A stretch of DNA of 51,238 nucleotides, taken from assembly GCA_913062865.1 (NCBI GenBank), contig CAJXWO010000016.1, positions 1 through 51,238 of the forward strand, written 5' to 3'. The translations under genes were made by a program, and so were the position numbers. This document shows positions 1 through 7,616 of the stretch, piece by piece. The DNA is from an uncultured Paracoccaceae bacterium (GTDB lineage Bacteria > Pseudomonadota > Alphaproteobacteria > Rhodobacterales > Rhodobacteraceae). Each line of letters starts with the position of its first letter. The stretch's first letter is position 1. The notes beneath the pieces were generated by a model. The model saw only the letters and a list, made by a program, of their open reading frames with translations, did not search any database and was not told where the DNA came from.

Positions 1-49
1 GCCGAAGCTTCGATACTATCTCTTCGGGTTTCTCTCGTTTCCCAGCCAT
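1..49 (-). CDS. IS3-family transposase OrfA, N-terminal fragment cut by the window edge
   Basis: Sixteen codons are visible, beginning MAGKREKPEEIVSKLR, the typical start of OrfA proteins of the IS3 family, which contain an N-terminal helix-turn-helix. In this family OrfA and OrfB are usually joined by programmed -1 frameshifting to make the full transposase, but that part lies outside the window. A GGAGG sits about 8 bases upstream of the ATG, supporting this start. The gene points away from flgD. The family call rests on recognising the first residues only. Confidence 0.7.
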   Translation of the reverse strand, partial: MAGKREKPEEIVSKLR

Positions 50-116
50 CGCTGATCCTCCAATTCGCGGGACAAAATTATCCCAGTTGGTGGACCACTT
101 TCAGGGGGCTACTCCA
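1..116 (-). mobile_element. End of an IS3-family-like insertion sequence (partial)
   Basis: The reverse complement of the left edge holds a GGAGG ribosome binding site and the start of an IS3-type OrfA transposase. It is preceded by about 65 bases that look like a terminal sequence, with CCCCCTGAAAGTGGTCCACC near the outer end. IS3 elements normally start with TG and end with CA, so I place the outer boundary at the TCCA ending at 116. Flanking DNA from there on reads as flgD. Only this end lies in the window, so the second terminal repeat and the target duplication cannot be checked. The exact boundary is an inference and could be off by a few bases. Confidence 0.75.
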
Positions 117-756
117 TCCGGCTCAAGCCCCGCAGCCTGCTACCAAGGACGGTGGACCGGCGCTCGCCTCTGACTACGAAACATTCCTGCAGATGCTGAC
201 CGTTCATATGAAGAACTAAGACCCCTTGAACCCGGTGGACCCGACTGAGCTCGCCGTGCAGCTTGCGACCTTTTCGTCGGTCGAACAGCAGGTGCAGACC
301 AACACGCTTCTCAAGGGGCTCGAGGCGCAACTGGGCGCCATGTCGATCGGGCAGATGGCGAATTGGATCGGCATGGAGGCCCTGACGACCACCCCGGCCC
401 GGTTTGATGGGGCGCCGGTATCCCTCGTGGTGCCGCCGAATGTGGCGGCGGACCGGGCCGAGCTCGTGGTTCAGGACGACGCCGGAACGCCTCTGCAGCG
501 CCTTGCGATCGATCCGGACGCGCCTAGGACGATCTGGGCTGGTGTCGGACAAGACGGAGCTCCGTTCCCGCCCGGTCTTTATACTTTTTCGGTCGAGCAT
601 TTCGCTGCCGGCAGCACGATCGGCACCGCCCCCGTGTCGCATTATGCCAAGGTCGCCGAAGCACGGCTATACGGCTCCGAAGCGACGATCATGCTCGACA
701 ATGGGGTCGAGGTCCGCAGCGACGAGATCCAGGGACTTGCCGCGCCGCGCAATTGA
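117..756 (+). pseudogene. flgD: Broken flagellar hook-capping protein FlgD (IS insertion plus nonsense codon)
   Basis: FlgD caps the growing hook and is needed for hook assembly. The frame starting just inside the IS boundary reads through a Pro/Ala-rich linker, then SDYETFLQMLTVHMKN, then TAA at 217-219, then DPLNPVDPTELAVQLATFSS, the conserved FlgD N-terminal block. The family normally has Gln where the TAA stands (MKNQDPLNP), so one C-to-T change in CAA would create it. The rest stays open to a TGA at 754-756. The original start codon and first residues are missing, replaced by the IS end. A TTG at 226 could restart translation but lacks a convincing ribosome binding site and would drop the conserved N-terminus. 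I conclude the gene is inactive. Confidence 0.85.
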
Positions 757-763
757 TACCGGA

Positions 764-1768
764 TCAAAGCCGGTTGTAGCCGCGATACCAGTCGACGAAG
801 GCGCGCACGCCATCCCGGAGCTCGGTCCCCGGGATATCCTCGACCAGGCGGGTCAAAAGGCCTGCATCGGCCCAGGTTGACGGAACGTCCCCGGGCTGCA
901 TCGGCAGGAGCGTCCGTTCCGCCGGGCGCCCCGCGGCCTCTTCTATGGCCGCCACGAAGTCCTCGAGCGGGGTGCTGCGCCCCAGCCCGATATTCACCAC
1001 CCGGAAGGGCGCGACTGGCGACAGGCTGTCGCCCTCGACCGCCTTGCCCTGTTCGGGGACGACAGCAGCCAGGCGCACCATACCCTCCACCAGGTCGTCG
1101 ACATAGGTGAAATCGCGGCGCATGTCTCCTTGATTGTAAAGCTCGATTGGCCGCCCCTCGAGGATCGCGCGGGTGAACTTGAACAGCGCCATGTCTGGCC
1201 GCCCCCAGGGACCGTAGACGGTAAAGAACCGGAACATCGTCACCGGGATTTGGTAGAGATGGGCATAGGAATGCGCCATCGCCTCAGTCGCCTTCTTGGT
1301 CGCCGCGTAGAACGACATCGGATGATCGGCCTTGTCAGTCTCGCGATAGGGCATGTCTGTGTTTGCGCCATAGACCGACGAGGTGGAGGCGATCATCAGG
1401 TGCCCCACGGGGTGGTGCCGCGCGGCCTCGAGAAGACGAAACGTCCCGTCGATGTTCGACCGCAGGTAGCTTTCGGGATCCTCGATCGAAAAGCGCACAC
1501 CGGCCTGGGCGGCAAGGTGGATCACAACGTCAGGCCGATGCTCAGCCAAGAGTTGCGCCAACAGTTCCGGATCTTCGACACGGCCATGCACGGCCCGGAA
1601 CTGCGGAAACGCCTCGAGCCGGGCCTGGCGGGCGTCTTTCAGGGCGACATCGTAATAGTCCGTCATCGCGTCCAGGCCGATGACCCGCCAGCCCTCGGAA
1701 AGGTAGCGATGCGCCGTGTGATAGCCGATGAACCCGGCCGATCCGGTGATGAGAACGGTTTGGGTCAT
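764..1768 (-). CDS. NAD-dependent epimerase, probable UDP-glucuronate 4-epimerase
   Basis: This 334-residue protein is an extended short-chain dehydrogenase. It has the NAD-binding GSAGFIG at residues 9-15, a STSSVYG strand near 128-134 and the catalytic YAATK at 154-158. The FRFFTVYGPWGRPDMA segment is characteristic of UDP-glucuronate 4-epimerases, which make UDP-galacturonate for capsule or lipopolysaccharide. A UDP-glucose 4-epimerase is less likely because of that segment. It converges on the flgD remnant with only 7 bases between them. It lies 70 bases downstream of arfB on the same strand, so co-transcription is possible. No polysaccharide cluster is visible nearby. Confidence 0.85.
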   Translation of the reverse strand: MTQTVLITGSAGFIGYHTAHRYLSEGWRVIGLDAMTDYYDVALKDARQARLEAFPQFRAVHGRVEDPELLAQLLAEHRPDVVIHLAAQAGVRFSIEDPESYLRSNIDGTFRLLEAARHHPVGHLMIASTSSVYGANTDMPYRETDKADHPMSFYAATKKATEAMAHSYAHLYQIPVTMFRFFTVYGPWGRPDMALFKFTRAILEGRPIELYNQGDMRRDFTYVDDLVEGMVRLAAVVPEQGKAVEGDSLSPVAPFRVVNIGLGRSTPLEDFVAAIEEAAGRPAERTLLPMQPGDVPSTWADAGLLTRLVEDIPGTELRDGVRAFVDWYRGYNRL

Positions 1769-1838
1769 GTCTGTGCTTTTGCCTTTCCTGCCGCCGTCCG
1801 CAGATCTTAGCCTGCCGCGCGGGTCTGGGCAAAGGGGA

Positions 1839-2261
1839 TCAGTCGTTCGGGTCGACCTTGCCGCGCAGGGATTTCACCTCGCCGCGGATTGCCTTGGCCT
1901 TCAGCCTGCGTTTCTTGGATCCAAGAGTGGGCTTGGTGGGGATTCGACGTTTTGGCGGCACCAGTGCCTTGCGGATCAGGTCCGCCAGCCGATCCCGCGC
2001 GATTTCCCGGTTGCGGGCTTGGCTGCGCTGGTCCTCGGCTCGGATCAGGATGGCGCCGTCCTGGGTCCAGCGCCGTCCCGCCAAACGGCGCAGGCGACGT
2101 TTGACCGGGTCGGGCAGGTGGGGGCTGCGCTCGGCCTCGAAGCGTAGTTCGACCGCCGTCGACACCTTGTTGACGTTCTGTCCGCCGGGGCCCGAGGCGC
2201 GGGTGAAGGTCTCGGTGATTTCCCAGTCTTCGATGGTGATATCGTCGCTGATGCGCAGCAT
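1839..2261 (-). CDS. arfB: Alternative ribosome-rescue factor ArfB (YaeJ-type peptidyl-tRNA hydrolase)
   Basis: ArfB enters stalled ribosomes and hydrolyses the peptidyl-tRNA. The 140-residue protein carries the GGQ catalytic motif in SGPGGQNVNK near residues 23-32, then a release-factor-like domain. A strongly basic C-terminal tail rich in Lys and Arg follows, which in this family inserts into the empty mRNA channel. I start at the ATG at 2261 (MLRISDD). This matches the family length of about 140 residues and is preceded by AGGGA. The open frame extends 40 codons further upstream without family similarity. It lies upstream of the epimerase on the same strand. Confidence 0.92.
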   Translation of the reverse strand: MLRISDDITIEDWEITETFTRASGPGGQNVNKVSTAVELRFEAERSPHLPDPVKRRLRRLAGRRWTQDGAILIRAEDQRSQARNREIARDRLADLIRKALVPPKRRIPTKPTLGSKKRRLKAKAIRGEVKSLRGKVDPND

Positions 2262-2314
2262 CTGGTCCCTGCCTGTCGTGCCGCGCCAGCGTATCGGAGC
2301 GCCCGGGATACGAA

Positions 2315-2341
2315 AAGGGCCACCCTGGCAGGACGGCCCTT
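2315..2341 (-). terminator. Rho-independent terminator-like hairpin on the minus strand
   Basis: Read on the minus strand, AAGGGCC and GGCCCTT form a 7-bp perfect stem around a 13-base loop that itself contains CCT/AGG, and the stem is followed by TTCG. It lies upstream of arfB and downstream of the candidate small gene at 2410-2562, so it would end transcription coming from queP or from that small locus. Confidence 0.6.
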
Positions 2342-2409
2342 CGAAAGCTTCGGAGGTGGCAGCGGTTAGGTTGCACACCAATTCAGGTTGTCACCCGCCA
2401 AGGGCTGCC

Positions 2410-2562
2410 TTAACGGCGGACCTCCCGAACTGTTCCGACACCTCGCTCCAATACCTTTCTAGACACTGGACCACCTCCTTTCACGATGTTGCTGTTACCA
2501 TGAAAGGTGGCAGATTTTGTGGAGAAGTCAAAACTTTTCCACAGGAGGTGGTGCATTTTCAT
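2410..2562 (-). other. Candidate small ORF or small RNA locus with reciprocal SD/anti-SD repeats
   Basis: An open frame of 50 codons starts at an ATG overlapping the queP stop (ATGA) and ends at 2410. Inside it, a very strong Shine-Dalgarno, AAAGGAGGTGGTCC, stands 7 bases before a GTG at 2466. That GTG opens an 18-codon basic peptide in the same frame (VSRKVLERGVGTVREVRR). The SD core AGGAGGTGGT is perfectly complementary to ACCACCTCCT 63 bases earlier in the transcript, and CCACCTTTCA between them can pair with it too. A 10-bp hairpin (one G-U pair or mismatch) at 2519-2542 and the terminator at 2315-2341 complete a structured unit. I do not recognise the family. It may be a regulated small peptide, an sRNA, or only a 3' region of the queP transcript. 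Confidence 0.35.
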
Positions 2563-3182
2563 ACCGCTTGCGGGCGAAGATGTCCGACGATCAAGCGGAA
2601 GGGGATCAAGGCGATCAGTGCGAGCGACAGTTTCACACCCCAATCGGCCAGGGCCAGCGACATCCAGAGCGGGGCGGCGGGGCCAAGACCCAGAAGCGGC
2701 AGCATCTCGTTGGCCCAACTCACGTCATTGGCCGGCTCGATGAAGGCCAGACTGCCGGAGAACGCGATGGTGAAGAACAGCGCCGTGTCCACCGACGACC
2801 CGATCACGGTCGAGGCCAGCGGCGCGCGCCACCAGCGCCCGTCGCGCAACCGGTCGAAGATCGCCACGTCCAGAAGCTGCGCGGTGAGGAAGGCAAGGCC
2901 GGACCCGATGGCGATGCGCAAGGTCACGAGCGGGCCAAATTCCCCCATGATCTGGGTGCCGATCAGCGAACAGATCACGCCCACGACAAACCCGGCAAAA
3001 ACCACACGCCGGGCGGGCCCCGCGCCGTAGACGCGGTTCATCACGTCGGTGACCAGGAACGCCAGCGGATAGGTGAACGCCCCCCAGGTCAGCCATTGAC
3101 CGAAAAGGAACTGGACGAGGATGTTCGAGGCCACGACGATGGCGGCCATGGCAAGAATGCCGGGAAGATGGGTGCGGTTCAT
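2559..3182 (-). CDS. yhhQ: Queuosine precursor transporter (YhhQ/QueP family)
   Basis: YhhQ-family inner-membrane proteins import preQ0 or preQ1 for queuosine tRNA modification. The 207-residue product has about six hydrophobic segments and family blocks such as FPLAFLVTDV-like YPLAFLVTDVMNRVYG near residues 38-53. An IGSSVDTALFF segment lies in the second half. I chose the ATG at 3182 (MNRTHLPG). The open frame continues 23 codons upstream but loses family similarity, and no strong ribosome binding site is seen for either start. It lies 69 bases downstream of the phytase-like gene on the same strand, probably last in that operon. I saw no recognisable preQ1 riboswitch in front of it. Confidence 0.85.
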   Translation of the reverse strand: MNRTHLPGILAMAAIVVASNILVQFLFGQWLTWGAFTYPLAFLVTDVMNRVYGAGPARRVVFAGFVVGVICSLIGTQIMGEFGPLVTLRIAIGSGLAFLTAQLLDVAIFDRLRDGRWWRAPLASTVIGSSVDTALFFTIAFSGSLAFIEPANDVSWANEMLPLLGLGPAAPLWMSLALADWGVKLSLALIALIPFRLIVGHLRPQAV

Positions 3183-3251
3183 GATGTTCGTGCCCGTTTT
3201 GACAAGGTTGCGGCGACTTGGCCCGCCCAGACTGGCGGACAGGCTGTGCAC

Positions 3252-4157
3252 CTACCCGCCCGGTTGTCCGGGATCAAGGGCGTATTCCACGATTTCGGTC
3301 CGCTGGAGCGTGCGGAAATTGTCATCGGAGACCATGGTCAGCCGAATGAGTCCATCCGTGTGCCGCCATACGGCGATGCCTTCGAGATTGTCATGGGTAC
3401 CGGTTGCGGTGGTCAGCAGGCGCCGTTCGTCGTGCAGTCCGCTTTCGGTCACGGCAAAGCTGCGGACCCTGCTGCGAAAACCGAAGCCGGTGAAGTGCCG
3501 TTCGAGCACGTACAGCCTGTGGTCGGGTCCGAAATCGGCACCGACCACAAGGAACTTGTCGCGACGAGGCAGCGTAAAGGGAATGGTCCAGGCGCCCGCC
3601 TCGTAACGATAGACGGGAAACGGCCGCGCCCATTGCCCCGAGTGTTCCGGGATCGCAAAGAGCCGGCCCCGACGATCCACCGCCAGCGCTTCGAGGCCCG
3701 AGTTGTTTTGCAGATCCTTGAAATCCGGATGGCGCGGCAGCCAGGCGGCGGTCGCGTCCGGGGCAAGATAGGCCCAGACCCGGTGAATGCCCTCGAAAGA
3801 CACCAGCATCCGGCCATCGCGCCGGATCGCAAGCCCTTCGGCATCGGTTTCGTACCGACCAAGCCCCGCACCGCGGTCGTTCCTCAGGTCGCGGATCCCC
3901 GTGATGTCGATCGCGATGATGCGGTCACTTTCGCGGCGGAACTGGCCGTCAAGCCGCGTTCCCCGGTCGGTCAGCGCCACGAAGCTCCGTCCGTCCGCGT
4001 CGAGTTCGAGCGCGGAAAGCCCGCCAAAGCGGGTATCATCGAGATGCCATGAAAAGGAGCCCATCGCCCTGGCGTTCTCGGGGGCACTGGCCGATCCGGC
4101 CAGGGCCAATCCCGCCAGAAGCGCACCCGTCAGGGCGACGCAAGTACGGAAGCGCAT
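3252..4157 (-). CDS. Secreted esterase-like phytase-family protein
   Basis: The 301-residue product begins with a signal peptide (hydrophobic stretch [17 protein letters not shown]). A single beta-propeller-like domain of the 'esterase-like activity of phytase' family follows. Family hallmarks include [23 protein letters not shown] near residues 44-66, [18 protein letters not shown], and the DNLEGIAVW segment near the C-terminus, which supply acidic metal-binding residues. The true substrate of these proteins is not established. Its start overlaps the end of mepA by 28 bases and queP follows by 69 bases, so the genes are likely co-transcribed. A second, much larger member of the same family lies at 47043-49193. 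Confidence 0.8.
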   Translation of the reverse strand: MRFRTCVALTGALLAGLALAGSASAPENARAMGSFSWHLDDTRFGGLSALELDADGRSFVALTDRGTRLDGQFRRESDRIIAIDITGIRDLRNDRGAGLGRYETDAEGLAIRRDGRMLVSFEGIHRVWAYLAPDATAAWLPRHPDFKDLQNNSGLEALAVDRRGRLFAIPEHSGQWARPFPVYRYEAGAWTIPFTLPRRDKFLVVGADFGPDHRLYVLERHFTGFGFRSRVRSFAVTESGLHDERRLLTTATGTHDNLEGIAVWRHTDGLIRLTMVSDDNFRTLQRTEIVEYALDPGQPGG

Positions 4158-5059
4158 TGGCGGGGAAGGTCGGCCATCGTCAGTTCGCGGCGCGGCGCGG
4201 GGGGTGGGGCATCGGGGTCGGGCGGTGGCGGGTTCAGGATGTTGTTCACCCAGGTCTGGGCGTCATCGCACCCGTCGCCCGGGGGGGGCGGATCCTGGTT
4301 CACGCAATGCGCCCCGCCCCGTGGGCAGTTCAGCCGGACGTGGAAATGGTAGTGGTGGCCCCACCACGGCCGGATCTTGCGCAGATAGGCGCGGTTCCCG
4401 GTTTCTTCGTTGCACATCCGCACCTTGGCACCGGGAAAGACGAAAATGCGCGCAACCTGGGGATCCTGGGCTGCCGCCTTGAGGATCTCATGGTGCTGGC
4501 GGGTCCAGTTGTCATTCGTATAGGCGCCGTTGGCCCGGCGCAGCGAGATCGACGACAGGATTTCGCGCTCGGCCAGGGTCAGGTTCAGACGCTTGGGCGG
4601 CAGCATCCAGATATCCACATCGAGCCCCGACTGATGGCTGCGATGCCCGGTCAGCATCGGCCCGCCGCGCGGCTGGCTCATGTCGCCCACATAGAGCCCT
4701 GCCCAGCCCGGCTGCGCCGCGGCTTTGGCCGACAGTTTCTGCACGAAGTCGATGGTCTCGGGGTGGGCCCAGTTGCGGTTGCGCGAGAGGCGCATCGCCT
4801 GCCAGGTCGGGCCGGTTTCGGCCAGTTGCACCGCGCCGGCGACACAGCCGTTGGCATAGCCGCCGATCGGGTCGGGCTGCTGGGCCGAGGCCGCTGTCTT
4901 GGCCCCGAAAAGCTGCTTGGCCTCTTTCGAACTGACAACCGCCGAGGCGGGCATCGCATATTCGTTCTGCGAACTCGTCCGTTCTGACCCGCTGCTGCGG
5001 TCGTCGCCGCAGGCGCTCAGGCCGAGTGTGGTGAGGGCGATGAGGAAGTGTCGGACCAT
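4130..5059 (-). CDS. mepA: Penicillin-insensitive murein DD-endopeptidase, lipoprotein form
   Basis: MepA cleaves the D-Ala-meso-DAP cross-link of peptidoglycan in the periplasm. The 309-residue product shows the zinc-site motif [12 protein letters not shown] (His142, Asp149) and HHYHFH near 235-240, with HxH at 238-240, both diagnostic for peptidase family M74. I start at the ATG at 5059. The open frame runs 146 codons further up but that part is a shadow of the MFS gene. From this start the protein has a lipobox, LSAC at residues 14-17, so it should be a lipoprotein, unlike the soluble E. coli enzyme. A Pro-rich stretch ([13 protein letters not shown]) lies near the C-terminus. It overlaps the MFS gene by 43 bases and the phytase-like gene by 28. 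Confidence 0.9.
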   Translation of the reverse strand: MVRHFLIALTTLGLSACGDDRSSGSERTSSQNEYAMPASAVVSSKEAKQLFGAKTAASAQQPDPIGGYANGCVAGAVQLAETGPTWQAMRLSRNRNWAHPETIDFVQKLSAKAAAQPGWAGLYVGDMSQPRGGPMLTGHRSHQSGLDVDIWMLPPKRLNLTLAEREILSSISLRRANGAYTNDNWTRQHHEILKAAAQDPQVARIFVFPGAKVRMCNEETGNRAYLRKIRPWWGHHYHFHVRLNCPRGGAHCVNQDPPPPGDGCDDAQTWVNNILNPPPPDPDAPPPAPRRELTMADLPRQCASVLASP

Positions 5060-6402
5060 TCTGCTCGATCTCCGTCCGGTTTGACCCAGACTAGCAGCAC
5101 AAGGCCGATCAGGAAAAGCGCGATGATGGGGGTGACCCCCAGCTGTTGGCTGTTTGTCGCCCATGTGACCAGCCCGATCGACAGCGGCGCAAGGAACGAC
5201 GTGGCCTTGCCCGCCAGAGCATACAGGCCGAAGGCTTCGGTCATTTTCGTGGGATTGCCCTGGCGGACCATCATCGTGCGGCTGGCCGCCTGGATCACAC
5301 CGCCCGCCGCGCCGATGAGCGCGCCCATGACGTAGAACGCCACATCCGGCAGGGACGAGCCCTCGGGCAGGGTCATGCCGTAGAGCGATGTGGGCGAGAT
5401 CAGAACGATCGACACCGCGACGAAGGTTAGCACGAGGATGCAGACGGTGATCACCGGTTTGGGCCCGAACCGCGTGTCGGCCATGCCGCCCAGCCACGCG
5501 AAGATCGCGCCGGTGATGATGGCGAGGATGCCGAAGATGCCCGTATCCACGACGCTCCAGCCCAGAACGCCTGCCGCGTAGATCCCGCCGAAGGTGTACA
5601 TGCCGTTCAGCCCGTCGCGGTAGAACATGGACGACCCGAGATAGGCGAACAGCGACGGCCGCTGCGGCAGGCCGCGAATTGTCTGGCCCACCTCGCGCAG
5701 GGCGGCGCGGACCGCCCCTGTAGGCATGCCGCGCGGCTTAGGATCGCGCACATATAGAAAGAAGGGAATCATGAAAGCGGCGAACCAGAGCGCGGTCAGT
5801 GGCCCCACGAAACGCGTGCCCTCGCGCAAATCTGGGTCGAACCCCAGCGCGGGCGACAGCCCGAATGCCGTGCGGCCGGTCTCTGCGCTTTCGGCAAAGA
5901 AGACCAGCATGATGACCAGAGCCACCAGCCCGCCCAGATAGCCGAAGGCCCAGCCATTGCCCGAAATGCGTCCGATCCTCTCGCGCGGGCCCAGGTCGGG
6001 CAGCATGGAATTGGTGAAGATCGTCGCGAATTCCATGCCGATCATCCCGATGGCGAAGAGCGTGAGGATCAGGACGAGGTTGTAATCGCCCGGCGCCGCG
6101 AACCAGAGCCCGGCGGCCCCGACGACGTAGAGCAGGGAGAAGACCCAGATCCAGCGCAGCCGGTTGCCCGCGACATCGGCCATGGCGCCCAGGATCGGTG
6201 CCAGTATCGCGATCACGATGCCCGCAGCGCCGATGCCAAAGCCCCAGGCGGTCTGCGCCGCGCTGCCATCGCCCATGAGTTCGTTGATGTAGGGCCCGAA
6301 GATGAAGGTGATCAGTAGCGTGTTGTAGGGCTGGCTGGCCCAGTCGAAAAAGTACCAGCCCAGGATCCGTTTGCCCTGTCTCTCTTGGCCCGGTGGTGTC
6401 AT
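5017..6402 (-). CDS. MFS transporter, UMF1/Atg22-like family
   Basis: This 461-residue protein has about 12 hydrophobic segments. It opens with ILGWYFFDWASQPYNTL near residues 12-28, a hallmark of the UMF1 (Atg22-like) group of the major facilitator superfamily. Fungal Atg22 exports amino acids from the vacuole, but bacterial members have no firm substrate. The start at 6402 has AGGGAGA upstream. It is the first gene of the minus-strand operon with mepA, the phytase-like gene and queP. The 43-base overlap with mepA suggests translational coupling. Confidence 0.85.
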   Translation of the reverse strand: MTPPGQERQGKRILGWYFFDWASQPYNTLLITFIFGPYINELMGDGSAAQTAWGFGIGAAGIVIAILAPILGAMADVAGNRLRWIWVFSLLYVVGAAGLWFAAPGDYNLVLILTLFAIGMIGMEFATIFTNSMLPDLGPRERIGRISGNGWAFGYLGGLVALVIMLVFFAESAETGRTAFGLSPALGFDPDLREGTRFVGPLTALWFAAFMIPFFLYVRDPKPRGMPTGAVRAALREVGQTIRGLPQRPSLFAYLGSSMFYRDGLNGMYTFGGIYAAGVLGWSVVDTGIFGILAIITGAIFAWLGGMADTRFGPKPVITVCILVLTFVAVSIVLISPTSLYGMTLPEGSSLPDVAFYVMGALIGAAGGVIQAASRTMMVRQGNPTKMTEAFGLYALAGKATSFLAPLSIGLVTWATNSQQLGVTPIIALFLIGLVLLVWVKPDGDRAEWSDTSSSPSPHSA

Positions 6403-6455
6403 GCGCGCTCTCCCTGTTGCTGCAGATAAGACAGGGGGCGATGCGTCCGCGCAAG

Positions 6456-7001
6456 CTATTCCTGAGTGGCGTCCTGCATCGGCGGCCAGGGCCGTTCGGC
6501 ATCGGCGCGGGTCCAGGCGGCAACCCAGCCGGGCATGTCGGGCAGGCGATCGATGCCCATGAGCTCAAAGGCTGCCGACGGCGGCACGATCCCGTCGGGA
6601 CCGGTGATCGCCATGCGGTACAGGACATGCGAGGTGCAGCTGCCGTCGGGCCGCCACATGGATTGCTCCAGATAGAAAAAGCGCCCGTCGGCGCAGATCA
6701 CGCGTGACTTCATCGTGACCCGGTCAAAGACCCGCACCCGGCGGCGATAGCGCGCACTGACCCCGGCCACGGTCATGCCCCAGTCATTGGCGCGCAACAC
6801 GTCGACGAAACCGGTGCGTTTCGACAAGGGAATGCGGCCCAGATCATACAGCGTGAGCGTCCGGCCGTTGTTGAGCTCCATCCAGAAATCGAGATCCCAG
6901 GGCCAGCAGATATGGTGGCTCACATGGGTGCCCGTCACCGGCAGGCGCGCGGCGTTGCGGTGCACGAAGAGTTCCTTTGCCATGCGCAGGACGGGATACA
7001 T
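6456..7001 (-). CDS. Hotdog-fold thioesterase-like protein
   Basis: The 181-residue product resembles the acyl-CoA thioesterase (4-hydroxybenzoyl-CoA thioesterase/THEM6-like) hotdog proteins. It has an N-terminal WPWDLDFWMELNNGRTLTLYDLGR block and a central sheet region ending ADGRFFYLEQSMWRPDG. In related proteins the Asp of DLDFWMELNNG is at the active site. The substrate cannot be told from the sequence. It stands alone on the minus strand, divergent from yggT. AAAGG lies upstream of the ATG at 7001. An internal ATG six codons in is possible. Confidence 0.7.
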   Translation of the reverse strand: MYPVLRMAKELFVHRNAARLPVTGTHVSHHICWPWDLDFWMELNNGRTLTLYDLGRIPLSKRTGFVDVLRANDWGMTVAGVSARYRRRVRVFDRVTMKSRVICADGRFFYLEQSMWRPDGSCTSHVLYRMAITGPDGIVPPSAAFELMGIDRLPDMPGWVAAWTRADAERPWPPMQDATQE

Positions 7002-7145
7002 GGGGCGCGGCCTTTGTCTGTTGCGTGGGCGCGATATGCTGCACCGCAGCGGCCCGCGTCAACCGCGACCCCGCGGCAGGTCTTGTGCTGGGGTCACGGC
7101 ATGTCTAGGTCTTTAGGCGTTGTCGCAGCCCAAGGACCCGTGCCG

Positions 7146-7433
7146 ATGCTTTCGCTGTTCCAGATCCTGATGCTCATCCTTGACGTGGTGTGGTTCTTCA
7201 TCATCGCCCATGTCATCATGAGTTGGCTGATCAATTTCCAGGTGCTTAACCTGTACCAACCCCTGGTGCGCCAGATCTGGGATGTGTTGGAGCGCTTGGT
7301 CGAGCCGATCTATCGCCCCATCCGCCGGATCCTGCCGCCGATGTCCGGCATCGACCTTGCCCCGCTGGTTGCGTTGATCGGCGTTTATGCGCTGCGGATC
7401 GTCCTCGCCAACAACGTGGCCGCGTTCTACTAG
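7146..7433 (+). CDS. YggT family small membrane protein
   Basis: The 95-residue product has two hydrophobic segments (about residues 4-27 and 70-90). Between them is the YggT signature region PLVRQIWDVLERLVEPIYRP with RRILPPMSGIDLAP. YggT proteins are linked in different bacteria to osmotic tolerance and division-site or membrane organisation, but the biochemical role is unsettled. I chose the ATG at 7146; the longer open frame starting at 6912 lacks similarity. It is followed by a block of four hairpins and then recQ on the same strand. Confidence 0.88.
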   Translation: MLSLFQILMLILDVVWFFIIAHVIMSWLINFQVLNLYQPLVRQIWDVLERLVEPIYRPIRRILPPMSGIDLAPLVALIGVYALRIVLANNVAAFY

Positions 7434-7441
7434 GCGGGAAC

Positions 7442-7534
7442 GGCGCGTCGACGCGCCTTGAGAAAAGGCCGTTCGAACGGCCTTGGCCACGCGCAGTCAA
7501 CTGCGCTTCTTCAAGCCGCGTCGGCGCGGCTTTT
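7442..7534. repeat. Block of four consecutive perfect inverted repeats, the last terminator-like
   Basis: Four perfect stems follow each other closely. GGCGCG-TCGA-CGCGCC is at 7442-7457. A 20-base perfect palindrome centred on TTCGAA is at 7465-7484. GCGCAG-TCAA-CTGCGC is at 7491-7506. AAGCCGCG-TCGG-CGCGGCTT is at 7513-7532, followed by TT. The last is a good Rho-independent terminator for yggT. The function of the other three is unknown: they could be extra terminators, processing sites or protein-binding palindromes upstream of recQ. Confidence 0.8.
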
Positions 7535-7616
7535 GCCCACCTTTGACCCTTGTTCATCAATCCGTGGTATGGGACAGTCTGGCCAAGAGCAGATATAGAC
7601 CAAATCACAGGATCCC

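Noticed and set aside
226-756. Intact FlgD-like gene starting at TTG 226
   Set aside because: It would lack the conserved N-terminal SDYETFLQML block and has no ribosome binding site. The upstream frame clearly continues the protein before the TAA.
3183-3251. preQ1 riboswitch in front of queP
   Set aside because: I looked for the conserved preQ1 aptamer elements in these 69 bases and did not find a convincing match.
2517-4052. 511-codon plus-strand open frame over queP and the phytase-like gene
   Set aside because: It is antisense to two recognised genes, has low-complexity composition, and no domain was recognised.
4130-5497. 455-residue version of mepA
   Set aside because: The first 146 codons overlap the MFS gene in another frame and lack similarity. 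The ATG at 5059 gives a lipoprotein signal and family length.
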